A stretch of 64,000 nucleotides of DNA from Luzula sylvatica. Its lineage: Eukaryota > Streptophyta > Magnoliopsida > Poales > Juncaceae. The translations under genes and the position numbers were made by a program. Of this stretch, positions 50,850 to 62,383 are shown piece after piece; the stretch's first letter is position 1, and every line of letters begins with the position of its first letter. The DNA lies in NCBI GenBank assembly GCA_946800325.1, contig OX326959.1, positions 20,676,862 to 20,740,861 of the forward strand, in the 5' to 3' direction. Under the pieces are notes generated by a model, which made no database searches, had not been told where the DNA came from, and saw only the letters and a list, made by a program, of their open reading frames with translations.

Positions 50850-51049
50850 ACAGAAAAGAAAATAACCTTTCTTGTGAATAAGAACTTGTGAACTCACCAG
50901 CGACGATGGAGGATCAAGGCGAACCAGTGACGACGGAGGACCCCGGCGACGCTACCATCCAAACACTCCTCGGCAACGACGCCTTGGACCAGCTCGGTTT
51001 TGGTGCCCTCTTTCAGTGTCGTTCACCTTGTACCTTTTTTTGTCTTCAT

Positions 51050-51655
51050 TTCTTCTCTCTCGCGAAGTCCACAATCCCCAAATCCCCCGTAAACCCTAAT
51101 CCAAAGGCGATTCAAGCTACTCTGTGACGATTCCGGCGGTTTCTTCTTCTATCTCCGGCGATTTCTTAATCGAGAAAATACCGAGCCAAAACTGACCCGA
51201 TTTCTTCTCTCTCGCGAAGTCCACAATCCCCAAATCCCCCGTAAACCCTAATCCAAAGGCGATTCAAGCTACTCTGTGACGAATCCGGCGGTTTCTTCTT
51301 CTATCTCCGTCGATTTCTTAATCGAGAAAATACCAAGCCCAAACTGACCTGATATCTTCTCTCTCGCGAAGTCCACAATCCCCAAATCCCCCGTAAACCC
51401 TAATCCAAAGGCGATTCAAGCTACTCTGTGATGATTCCGGCAGTTTCTTCGTCTATCTCCGGCGATTTCTTAATCGAGAAAATACCGAGCCCAATCTGAC
51501 CTGATTTCTTCTCTCTCGCGAAGCCCACAATACCCAAATTCCTCGTAAACCCTAATCCAAAGGCGATTCAAGCTACTATCTGACGATTCCGGCGGTTTCT
51601 TCTTCTATCTCCGGCGATTTCTTAATCGAGAAAATACCAAGCCCAAACTGCCCTC
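51050..51655 (+). repeat. 152-bp tandem repeat, four copies
   Basis: Units start with TTCTTCTCTCTCGCGAAG at about 51050, 51201, 51353 and 51504, and contain GTAAACCCTAATCC, a motif common in plant leader sequences, and CGGCGATTTCTTAATCGAG. The units differ by a few percent, so the amplification is fairly young. Confidence 0.9.
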
Positions 51656-52434
51656 TCTCTGCATGGGGAAATGACGATTCCGGCTATTTCTTCGATTTTG
51701 TTTCTCGCTCGGTACTGAGCAGAGACAGAGAAACTGCATAGCTTCACGTTCCCTATCTTTGATTTCCTTTCTCTCTGTATGTTTCTTTTCGATCTCTTTT
51801 CTCGTTCGGCACATATCTGTTGACGCGATTTGTCGACGATTCCGCCTAATTTCAGTATTCCAGATCGCAAGAACCGAATGATTTCATCGTAGATGTTGAC
51901 GATTGCGCCTAATTTCAGCTTTAGGTCATGAATTTTGTATTTTAGGTCATGAAATTTGTATTTCAGGTCCCGCAAAGACTAACAATACTGACATTTATTT
52001 CGTAGGTACCAACATGGGTAAACCAACTCAGTACGATGAATTCTCATACAACGGAAAGGCATCCGAGATGAGTAGTACCATCGGTACAGGTGGTGAGATA
52101 TGGTTAGATGAGTCATTGGGGGAGTTGATTTTTGAGTACTTATGTTCTGTTTTATGTTTCGAATTGGTACTATGAAGATATATTCTCTATATGATGCATG
52201 ATATAAATGTCCTCTAAATGTATATTCTCTATACGATGCATGATATAAATGTCCTCTATATGATGAAGATATGTTCTGTTTTATTTTATTTGGTCATTTT
52301 TTAGTTTTTGCCGGTTCATTTCATAATTTTTTTTAATCTCGGCTTTTGTAAATTGTGTGCTGATTTACGAGTTTGCTTGGCCAGAATAAATTGATTAAAC
52401 CTTAAAAAAATAATACATTTTTATCAGGTTAATT

Positions 52435-54600
52435 ATGGCAAGAAATTGGCAAAATATATGATTAAATTTAACAGAATATACGATTGAATTTACTAAAATA
52501 TAGTTAATTATCCGATGAATACGATCATTAATTTCATATAATTCAGCAAAATATATGATTGAATTTAGCAAAATATACGATTAAATTTAAAAGAATATAC
52601 GATTGAATTTACTAAAATATAGTTAATTATCCGACGAACACGATCATTAATTTAATATAATTCAGTAAAATATACGATTAAATTTAACAGAATATACGAT
52701 TGAATTTACTAAAATATAGCTAATTATCCGATGAACACGATCATTAATTTCATATAATTCAGCAAAATATATGATTGAATTTAGCAAAATATACGATTAA
52801 ATTTAACAGAATATACGATTGAATTTACTAAAATATAGTTAATTATCCGATGAACACGATCATTAATTTAATATAATCAGCAAAATATATTATTGAAATT
52901 AGCAAAATGTATGATTAAATGTAACAGAATATACGATTGAATTTACTAAAATATAGCTAATTATCCGATGAACACGATCATTAATTTCATATAATTCAGC
53001 AAAATATATGTTTGAATTTAGCAAAATATATGATTAAATTTAACAGAATATACGATTGAATTTACTAAAATATAGTTAATTATCCAATGAACACGATCAT
53101 TAATTTAATATAATCAGCAAAATATATTATTGAAATTAGCAAAATATATGATTAAATTTAACAGAATATACGATTGAATTTACTAAAATATAGTTAATTA
53201 TCCGATGAATACGATCATTAATTTCATATAATTCAACAAAATATATGATTGAATTTAGCAAAATGTATGATTAAATGTAACATAATATACAATTGAATAT
53301 ATTAAAATATAGTTAATTATCCGATGAATACGATCATTAATTTCATATAATTCAGCGAAATATATGATTGAAATTAGCAAAATATGTAATTAAATTTAAC
53401 AGAATATACGATTGAATTTACTAAAATATAGTTAATTATCCGATGAATACGATCATTAATTTCATATAATTCAGCAAAATATATGATTGAATTTACCAAA
53501 ATGTAGGATTAAATTTAACAGAATATATGATTGAGTTTACTAAAATATAGTTAATTATCCGATGAATATTATCATGAATTTCATATAATTTAGAAAAATA
53601 TATGATTGAATTTAGTAAAATGTATGATTAAATGTAACCGAATATACGATTGAATTTACTAAAATATAGCTAATTATCCGATGAACACGATCATTAATTT
53701 CATATAATTCAGCAAAATATATGATTGAATTTAGCAAAATATATGATTAAATTTAACAGAATATACGATTGAATTTACTAAAATATAGTTAATTATCCGA
53801 CGAACACGATTATTAATTTCATATAATTCAGCAAAATATATTATTGAAATTAGCAATATATATGATTAAATTTAACAGAATATACGATTGAATTTACTAA
53901 AATATAGTTAATTATCCGATGAATACGATCATTAATTTCATATAATTCACAGCAAAATATATGATTAAATTTAACAGAATATACGATTGAATTTACTAAA
54001 ATATAGTTAATTATGCAATGAATACGATCATTAATTTCATATAATTCAGCAAAATATATGATTGAATTTAGCAAAATGCATGATTAAATTTAATAGAATA
54101 TACGATTGAATATACTAAAATATAGTTAATTATCCGATGAATACGATCATTAATTTCATATAATTCAGCAAAATATATGATTGAATTTAGCAAAATGTAT
54201 GATTAAATTTAACAGAATATACTATTGAATATATTAAAATATAGTTAATTATCCGATGAATACGATCATTAATTTCATATAATTCAGCAAAATATATTAT
54301 TGAATTTATCAAAATGTATGAATAAATGTAACATAATATACGATTGAATTTACTAAAATATAGTTAATTATCCGATGAATACGATCATTAATTTCATATA
54401 ATTCAGCAAAATATATGATTGAAATTAGCAAAATATATGATTAAATTTTGCAAAATATACGATTGAATTTAGCAAAATATAGTTAATTATCCGATGAACA
54501 TTATCATTAATTTCATATAATTTAGCAAAATATATTATTAAACGTAGCAAAATATACGATTGAATTTAGCAAAATATACGGGTTAAATTGAAATAAATAC
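52435..54600. repeat. ~118-bp satellite array, about 18 units
   Basis: Each unit holds TTAATTATCCGATGAATACG, ATCATTAATTTCATATAATT and several ~22-bp sub-units of the type AATTTARCAAAATATAYGAT. The spacing of the TTAATTATCCG landmark is 118-119 bp, with some 97-bp units missing one sub-unit. The same satellite is at 58020-58925. No coding function; the open frame at 53850-54074 is a by-product. Confidence 0.9.
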
Positions 54601-56030
54601 ACTATTGAATTTAACTATAACTTATTTTTTTTCTTCTAATGATTTGTTCTTGATATTGTTAATAATCCATATTTATGCTTTTGATTTTTTTTTAAATGCA
54701 GTACTCTTCTTGCGTAAATAAAACTCAAATAAAACTCAAGTACAAAAATACTGTTGCAACTAAAACTTCAATTGGAAAGTAGGCAAGCATAAATAAATAA
54801 TTAATGGGCACGATGATAAACCAATTGTGACGCGAGATTTTTTATTTATTTAATGAGGCTATAAGTTTGCTTCAAATACTGTTAACTACTAATCTCACTG
54901 CCAGTACATTATAAACATCTATTATTACACATCATGTTTATTAAAATGTGATAAAAATAAGCGCACAATATAACAAAAGTCAAGTACCAAATAAAATTAA
55001 GATGGTTAAACTATTACAAACATCTAAAATAAAACCACATAAAATTCTTTTCTGTCCAGGTACAAAAATTTCAAACCAAAATTCAAGAATGAGATTCAAT
55101 GTACACGAAATAACTCATCAGAACCAAAATTACCAAACAACCCTCGCTAAATCCATAATTACTCCTCACAGAAATTCGAGAATGAGATTCTTACGAGCTC
55201 GATGGAGAACCAGGAATAGCCACGAAACTACAGCGCATAAAGCATCTGAATTTAAATTAATTAAATAAGTAATTTATTACTCTTTCAAAATATGAATAAG
55301 ATGTATGAAAAGGATCCGTAATTAACGCAAAGAAGAAAGTAGAAAATAGAATGATGTCAGCACGACAAAAAGAATTTCGAAATCCTATTTGAATCCACCG
55401 AACAAACTGCCACTCGCAATCTCGAAATGTTATTTGAATCCACTGACCAAACCTTATTACCATGACTGGTCAAAGTTTGTCTCAATTCCCCCCCCCCCCC
55501 ATTCGCCTCCCAAACCACATATTTTTGATGGAAAGTCAGAATCGAAAAGATAAAACAATCACCGTGCACGCTCACCAAACGTGATGAAGAGAATAATTCG
55601 TCCAAGTGTGAAATCCACTTGAACCGCCATATTAGATCTTCAGGAATGCTAATTTGCATCTCAGATACTAATTTCCATTCCTTCATTAGAAATAATCAGA
55701 TTTGAAATGCAAGAAAAAATTGATTTGAAAGAAATCAGAGACAAACACCTGTTATAGTATCGTTTGTCAGCAATTCACAAATAAAAGAGAAAAGAGACAA
55801 ATAAATAAAGGAATAAGAAGAAGGAATTAAAAACCATTAAAGAGCATGAAGGAGTTTTAATCAGCGTAGAAGCAATTAAATACCTATCAATAGCTAGATG
55901 ACTTGTATCCTCGCCATCAGAGAGAGTGATTTGGCTCCATACCTCACCGTCGCCATCAATAGCTAGATGACCTGTTATAGTATCGTTTCCACTCACTGTC
56001 TCCATACCTCACCGTCGCCATACATCAGAG
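54601..56030. other. right part of element I, no gene recognised
   Basis: Contains short internal repeats (AGCTAGATGACYTGT twice near 55890-55975; CATACCTCACCGTCGCCAT twice near 55937-56022) and a 13-C tract. The frames here match no family I know. Confidence 0.45.
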
Positions 56031-56511
56031 AGAGAGAGAGAGTGATTTGGACGCGGCAGGAGAGAAGAAGAAAGATGGCCCCATACCTCACTGTCGCCGC
56101 TAGAGGCGGAGAAGGTTTCGGATCCGTAGCTTTCAGCGGATACAAGAACTAGGGTGAGGAGAGAAATGAAGAGGGGGAGAGAGAATGACGAAGATCAGAG
56201 ATGGAAGAGGAAGGCGCGACGCGGATCCGTTGCAACGCCTGCGAAGTGGAAATGGCTAGTCCGACACCGAGCACGGCTCCGTCGAAGGCCGTCGCCGCTC
56301 GCGCCAGCGCCGCTGCTGTTTCTGGGAAAGGGAGGAAGAGTGGAGATTGGAGACAGAGAGAAGGAAGTAAGGAAGAAGAGCGCGAGAAGCAAAATGAAGT
56401 ATCGAAGTTGGATAATTACGAAAATACCCCTCCGTATGGTGGATTCGTTTTTTGGATTCGATTTGTGGATTCTCCTTAGCACGCCTGTATGTATATATAT
56501 ATATATATATA

Positions 56512-56534
56512 GGGAGGTTAAACTACTTAATTAA
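56512..56534. repeat. 23-bp stub of the nested-palindrome MITE
   Basis: GGGAGGTTAAACTACTTAATTAAG-type sequence equals the left end of the MITE at 50354-50569. It follows a (TA)n tract and is cut off where element II begins. Confidence 0.7.
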
Positions 56535-56925
56535 GGAGAAGAAATGCTAAATAGAATCCACAAAAAGAATCCACAATTCGAATCCAAGGACCTAAAAAAT
56601 AATACATGTACAGGCGGAGGGGCCTTTTTGTAATATGATCAAAATTTATATAAATTACAAACGGAGGTACCTTTTTGTAAAATACAGGGACTAAAATCCA
56701 ATGCAATTTAAACACGGAGGGTCCTTTTTATAATTTTCACATACATGTTAACTAGGGTTCCTTTCTCTCTCTTCCTTTTCGTACGAACTAGGGTTCATAT
56801 TTGGGTCTTTCTTTCTCTCTCAGTCGCCATGCGCCATGGATGAATCTCCCCCCCGTCTAGGATCTCAAAGCAAGAAGAGAACTCGCGTCGCCTAGTATCG
56901 TAATGGCGTTCAGGCGAGGATCGGC

Positions 56926-56958
<33 letters not shown>

Positions 56959-57107
56959 GGATAGGTAGAGAGAGACGAGACCGAAACAGAGAAATTAACC
57001 AGACAGGGAGAGGTGGCTGGCCGGAGTGGTGGCGTTGCCGGAGACTAGTCTCGGACGAACGAAACAATAGTTTAGAGAGAGACAGAGAGATAAAGAGGGA
57101 GAAAGAG

Positions 57108-57720
57108 CTACCTGGCGCCGAAGGGCTCCAGTAGTGATGGCGTTCCGACGGAGTGAGTTGCGACCCTACTAATGTTCACGATGTCGAGTCCTTTACTTTG
57201 AAGTAGTTTGGTGGGAATGCTACCAGAGATTTGGTGGTTGTCGAGATATTGAGATGATAGAACTGACGTCGAGCCGAGATTGGTCGGGATCGAACCTGAT
57301 ATTTTGTTCCCGGCTAGGTCGAGATCTGCTAATCGGTTCATGGAACAGATCGAATCAGGAATCGAGCCTGAAAATTGGTTTCGTGCTAGCAATGCACGAC
57401 TCAGCATTTTCAAATCGCCGAAATTAGGCGGGATCGATCCGGATAACTAGTTATTTGACAGATCAAGATGTTTCAGATCTGAGAGAGAGGTTAAAGACGC
57501 GGGGATCTCACCAGTAATTTGATTATCCGCTAAATTAAGCACAGTGAGATCGGAAAATTTGCCCATCGAAGAAGGAATTGTTCCGGTGAGTCGATTACCT
57601 GGCATATCAAGAATTCTCAAAGAAGGCCAGAGAAGAAGTAATGCAATCTAGAATCGGGCCAGCGATTTGTTTCCAATCCGCGACGATTAGATTCTTCAAT
57701 CTATCCAATTTGTACATAAT
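57108..57720 (-). pseudogene. DRT100-like leucine-rich-repeat gene fragment
   Basis: The minus strand encodes several extracellular-type LRRs (LxxLDLSxNxxSGSIP): SDLKHLDLSNN, LSGSIPPNFGDLKMLSRALL, ARNQFSGSIPDSICSMNRLA, DLDLAGNKISGSIPTNLGS, HQISGSIPTKLLQSKGLDIV. The wording matches DRT100 (DNA-damage-repair/toleration protein 100) LRRs as I remember them. An in-frame stop interrupts at NN*LSG (about 57448), a frameshift lies near 57624, and neither the signal peptide nor the C-terminus is present. It lies inside element II and antisense to its left-to-right direction, so it looks captured. Confidence 0.8.
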
Positions 57721-58019
57721 GAACTATTTTTTGTTGTGCATGACTAATTTTTGTTTTGATATTTGTAATTTTTGTCGTGATAATCGAATCAATTGTACAT
57801 AATGAACTATTTGTGTTGGGCATGACTAATTTGTTGTGATTTTTGTAAGTTTTGTTATGATAATTGAATTTGTACATAATGAACTATTAAAATATTCATA
57901 GATTCCACAATTTGTAGTTTAGACAAAAAAAAAATATGGAGCAGAGGTCAACGATGGATTGTAATAATTTCTCATTTTTCTTAGAAATGTTTGGCACATT
58001 ATTTGATCAAAAGAAAAAT

Positions 58020-58925
58020 ATGTTAATAATTTAACATAATATACGATTGAATATATTAAAATATAGTTAATTATCCGATGAATACGATCATTAATCTCAT
58101 ATAATTCAGCAAAATATATGATTAAATTTATAATAATATATGATTAAATTTAACAGAATATATGATTAAATTTAACAGAATATATGATTAAATTTAGCAA
58201 AATATACGATTGAATTTAGCAAAATATAGTTAATTATCTGATGAACATGATCATTAATTTCATATAATTCAGAAAAATATATTATTAGATTTAACAAAAT
58301 ATATGATTAAATTTGACTGAATATATGATTAAATTTAACAGAATATATGATTAAATTAATCAGAATATATGATTAAATTTAACAGAATATATGATAAAAT
58401 TTAACAGCATATATGATTAAATTTAGCAAAATATACGATTGAATTTAGCAAAATATAGTTAATTATCTGATGAACATGATCATTAATTTCATATAATTCA
58501 GCAAAATATATTATTGAATTTAGCAAAATATACGATCAAATTTAACAGAATATACGATTGAATTTACTAAAATATAGTTAATTATCCGATGAATACGATC
58601 ATTAATTTCATATAATTCAGCAAAATATATGATTGAATTTAGCAAAATATACGATTAAATTTAACAGAATATACGATTGAATTTAAAAAAATATAGTTAA
58701 TTATCCGATGAATACGATCATTAATTTCATATAATTCACCAAAATATATGATTGAATTTAGCAAAATATACGATTAAATTTCACAGAATATACGATTGAA
58801 TTTAATAAAATATAGTTAATTATCCGATGAATACGATCATTAATTTCATGTAATTCAGCAAAATATATTATTGAATTTAGCAAAATATACGATTAAATTG
58901 CACATAATATATGATTAAATGGCAA
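58020..58925. repeat. ~118-bp satellite array, second block
   Basis: About seven units of the array described at 52435-54600, same orientation, with extra copies of the AATTTAACAGAATATATGATTA sub-unit at 58130-58430. Confidence 0.88.
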
Positions 58926-59521
58926 TTATACGGGATCTTTGGAATTGTATTTTGTTGAAGAATTTTTTGTCGACATCCTAAAAATATCAAAACACTATAA
59001 CTCAAATTTTAAATCGAAACATCAATGAAATACAATGAAAATTACTAAATTCATACATTTATAGATGAAAATGACACATTTTAGAAGTTATATATGTTAT
59101 GAGTATATTTTATCAAATATTTTGATAATAAAACATGGAAACTAAGTATTAAATAATCACAAAATTTATGTTATAATATTTATATTAAATAATTCTCGAT
59201 AAAATTACTTTAACGTGTATTTTGTGTTTAATTCAGGGTAAAAGACAAAATTTCACAAATTCAAGCCCATCATTGCATTCCTCTCGTCGAGACGAGTGAT
59301 TTCGATATAAATTTCATGTAATTTGGTGGAAGGATGAGAAAATTACAACGATTTAAATATTATCCGCAATATTTGACCCGATATGGCCGCAATATTACCG
59401 ATATTTCGCCGCAATCTCGCCGCAATATCCGCAATTTCTCAAAAAATGATATTTTCGCAATACTTCATTGCGATATAGCGATTCTAAATCTCAGCCCGCA
59501 ATATCGCCGCAATTTAAAACA

Positions 59522-59570
<49 letters not shown>
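58926..59570. other. intergenic, GCAATATCGCCGCAAT repeat and (TA)22
   Basis: 59360-59520 is packed with CGCAATAT/CGCCGCAAT motifs and ends AATTTAAAACACTGA at a (TA)n run (59525-59568). The inverse of this end flanks the (AT)30 at 17301-17360, marking a dispersed repeat that sits at TA microsatellites. Confidence 0.6.
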
Positions 59571-59573
<3 letters not shown>

Positions 59574-59855
59574 AAGGAGAATCCAAAAATAATCCACGCA
59601 GGCAAAATATACTAATGAAATTAGCAAAATATACTATTTAAATGAACAAAATATACTATTGAATCCAAAAACCAAAATATACTGTTGAAATTAGCAATAT
59701 ATATTCTTGTATTTATCAAAATATATTATTTTATTCTCAATTTTAACCAAGTTAACATATTGGATTCATCAATACATTTTGCTAATTTTAAGAGTATATT
59801 TTGCTAATTTCATCAGTATATTTTCACGCGTGGATTCTCCTTATCAAGCCTATAT
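59571..59855. mobile_element. element III, foldback MITE related to elements I and II
   Basis: Left arm TTAAGGAGAATCC then TCCACGC and AAAATATACTAATGAAATTAGC; the right arm is the inverse (GCTAATTTCATCAGTATATTTT then CGCGTGGATTCTCCTTATC). The AAAATATAC/ATTAGC units are those of the 118-bp satellite, and the left side abuts (TA)n. It links the satellite monomer to the element termini. Confidence 0.7.
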
Positions 59856-59997
59856 ATATTGAAGTTTAACCCTTCGGGGTGCAGCGGACTTAGAAGTCTT
59901 TTCAGGTCAAAAATAGGGGTGAGAATAAGCTCGTAAGAGTAATTCAAATTTCTATCACTACCTAGAGAACTCCCTACAACCAAACTCAAATTTCTAA

Positions 59998-61220
59998 TTG
60001 ATTGATATGGAAACTCAAAAGTCCTATTTGAATGCCTTAATCAAAGATTTGCCTAGTAGTTCAAATGAAGAATGGATCTTAGTGAAAAGAAAGAAACCGA
60101 CACGAAATGATTCAAACCAAAATTTCAAGAAGCTAAAGCCAAAATCTTCAGAAACAAATGTTTCAAATGCTTATCGCCAAATCATTTTGTGGCTGATTGT
60201 CATGATCCTTTTAGATGTTTCAAATGTGAAAAATTGGGACATAACCAATTACAATGTAAGCTGAATCAAATTAAGAGTCCAAATATGACAATTCCCTCTC
60301 AAACTCACTTTCCAAATCATACCAAATCAAATCATAACACATACTCTAAGCTTCAATCCACAAAGACACAAAACACTCAAGTCCCATCTTCTCAAAACCA
60401 TCTTCCACCATCATCTTCAAACCTGAAAACAATCCATAGGGCTTACTTATCGAAAACCCCCTCATTGCATTTTAATTCCAGAAAATTCGAGATAAAACTT
60501 ACAAATTTACCGAAAAAATATTGCAATGTTGCAGACCTATCTGCAGTGGTTGCTGGATTTGGAGTTTTGGTGCATACTGGAGATTTTGACCTCAATTTGG
60601 AAATAGTTGCTGAAATTAATTTGACAATAATTTCCAAAAATGATGAAATTCCAAAAGGAATTGAAATAATTGATGAGCTTGAAAATACCTTAGTTGAAGT
60701 ATGGAAGGAGGAGGAGTTATTTTAGGGAGAAAAATTAATGCAAAAATCTGTTGCAAAGCAGAAAAATCAAATGTTGAGTAATAAAAAAAACAAGAAATCA
60801 ACAAAATTTGGAGAATTAAAAAACAAGCTGTTAAAAAAGAGTGGAGAGTGAAATTAAATAATGATAAGAATGATAATATAAGCAAACCTCATAATATTGA
60901 TAATGAAAAAACTTTAATAATAATCAAGGAGAAGGAGGGCAATTTGGGAATTATGCCAGAAAAATTAAACTCTTATAAGAGAATTTACACTGAATTACTA
61001 CAAAAGATGGAGCTTTTTGATTTGAAAACAAGGATTAACAATGGAGAAGATGTACTTCAAACTGAGGAGATGAATGAAAAAGATCTTAATGTAGTAGATA
61101 CAAATAATGAGCAAGATCTAAATAGGAGTTTAATTGTTAGGATGGAAGAGAGGAAGGAAATTTTTGTGGAAAATCTACAAAATGTTGAAGGAAGGAAGGA
61201 AGGAAGGAAGGAAGGATGAG
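59998..61220 (+). pseudogene. LINE ORF1 (gag-like) with two CCHC zinc knuckles
   Basis: Starts MIDMETQKSYLNALIKDLP, a typical plant L1 ORF1 N-terminus. After a frameshift near 60150, two consecutive zinc knuckles follow, CFKCLSPNHFVADC and CFKCEKLGHNQLQC (each C-X2-C-X4-H-X4-C), then a Ser/Pro/Asn-rich linker and a folded-looking KFEIKLTNLPKKYCNVADLS segment. The frame stops at 60723-60725 and Lys/Glu-rich coding-like sequence continues to about 61220, ending in an AAGG microsatellite, so ORF1 is broken. Nucleic-acid binding of the LINE RNP is the known role of this protein. Confidence 0.75.
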
Positions 61221-61908
61221 GGTCTTGAGAATGATCTCCAAAATGATTAAAAGGTAAATATGGAAGATAGTTATGGTGAAAAGGGAAATGAGGAAGATCT
61301 ACATGAAGTTTTGATTCAGAAAGATTTCACATTAATTCCATTTTTGAGTTCAAACTTGACAAGAAAAAAACCTCTCCATTTCATGAGTCATCTTCATTGC
61401 AAATTTTTCCATTGCAAGTTTAGTCTCCGGTAACATCTACCTCTCCTATAAAAATCTCCTCTCCATTAGATAGCTCCAATTTTCAGGATTCTCTTCAAAA
61501 TCTGAATTCAATAGCAAGCACTTCAAAACCTGAAAAACAACAAAATAAGAAAAATAAGATAAAATTGGAGGATAAAAAAAGAACCTTGAGATTAAGAGGT
61601 AAACAAAATGAGCTATACTCTTCTCCAATAGAAAAAAACCCTCATTCAATTCAACGAGATTCAAAAATAGAAAAATAAAAAGAACAAAGGGTAATTCATT
61701 AAATAGGTTTCAAAATTGGATTTTAATATAAAGGAAAAAATTGAAAGCAAAGAGGATCTTGTTGATATTTTAAATTATGCAGGAATTAATATTAAAGAAT
61801 CTATGTTGGATACAATAAAATCCCTCTTAAGAGACCAAGTTGAATTATAACTAGGAATTCTATATGGAGGAGTTTTAAAAATTATAAGTTAATGGCTTTT
61901 AAAATATT

Positions 61909-62139
61909 AAATTGATGAGTTGGAATATAAGGGGAATGAATGATGATGAGAAGAGACTATTAATTAATAAATCTATTGTGCCTGAAAGATTGGATTTATT
62001 GAGTTTACAAGAAATAAAAATGGAGGTTCTAAATGATGATATAGTGAGGAAAATTTGTGGAAGGAGCTTCTCAAGGAGCTTCTGGTGGGCTTTTTATTGC
62101 ATGGAATGCAAATATGTTAAAATTGACCCCTCCCATTAA
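61909..62139 (+). pseudogene. LINE ORF2, N-terminal part of the endonuclease, truncated
   Basis: MSWNIRGMNDDEKR then LDLLSLQEIKME matches the start of the apurinic/apyrimidinic-type endonuclease of plant L1 ORF2 (SWNxRGxN, LxxLQExK). It breaks off after VRKICGRSFS and SFWWAF within 80 codons; the reverse transcriptase is absent because the sequence changes character near 62140. So the element has its 5' side but lacks the 3' half. Confidence 0.8.
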
Positions 62140-62303
62140 AATGACAAACATTTGGCTCGAACGCAGAGGGCCACGTCTTCCCTCACAGTTCATCTAAATA
62201 CGTTATACATACATCTACACCATCTCAACCTATTCCTTTCTCTCCCATTTACCGCCTCTCTTTTCTCTTATCTTATGCCCTCAAGGCCTCAACCCACCCC
62301 ACG

Positions 62304-62306
<3 letters not shown>

Positions 62307-62372
<66 letters not shown>
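62307..62372. repeat. (CT)33 microsatellite
   Basis: Perfect CT run within a CT-rich, GC-balanced stretch (62140-62510). The long frames around it on both strands come from the repeat. No gene is recognised in the stretch, though it resembles a gene leader. Confidence 0.9.
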
Positions 62373-62373
<1 letters not shown>

Positions 62374-62383
62374 GCGACTTCGC

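Larger units (their letters stand above)
50611..56487. mobile_element. composite element I with GCTAAATAGAATCCAC termini, 5.9 kb
   Basis: The left end GAAATGCTAAATAGAATCCAC plus the repeated AATCCACAAATCGAATCC is answered at the right by the inverse GGATTCGATTTGTGGATTC and CTCCTTAGCACGCCTG (56450-56487). Both ends abut (TA)n. The interior holds leader-like sequence with a (CT)21 run (50807-50847), a 152-bp tandem repeat, a small unrecognised coding-like stretch (50906-51020 and around 52015-52170), a ~118-bp satellite array, poly-C13 (55488-55500), and a GC-rich coding-like patch (56150-56480). No transposase is visible, so it is non-autonomous. The superfamily is not recognised; a MULE-like carrier of gene fragments is one guess. 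Confidence 0.55.
56535..58925. mobile_element. composite element II with the same left terminus
   Basis: The left end GAAATGCTAAATAGAATCCAC (56541) and the next ~80 bp repeat those of element I, followed by further GGAGGGnCCTTTTT motifs. The interior holds a CT/GA-rich leader (56760-57090), the DRT100-like fragment and a second block of the 118-bp satellite. No right terminus is recognised; the array simply ends near 58925. Confidence 0.5.

Noticed and set aside
52435..54600. Regular repeats could be read as a CRISPR array
   Set aside because: Units are contiguous degenerate satellites without unique spacers, in a plant nuclear context.
54948..55268. 106-codon frame
   Set aside because: Lys/Asn/Thr-rich with repeated NSRMRF pieces, no known motif, inside a transposon-like region.
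56154..56534. GC-rich frames (126, 92 and 95 codons) at the right end of element I
   Set aside because: Three overlapping frames on both strands with no homology I recognise; a captured leader or exon is possible but cannot be supported.
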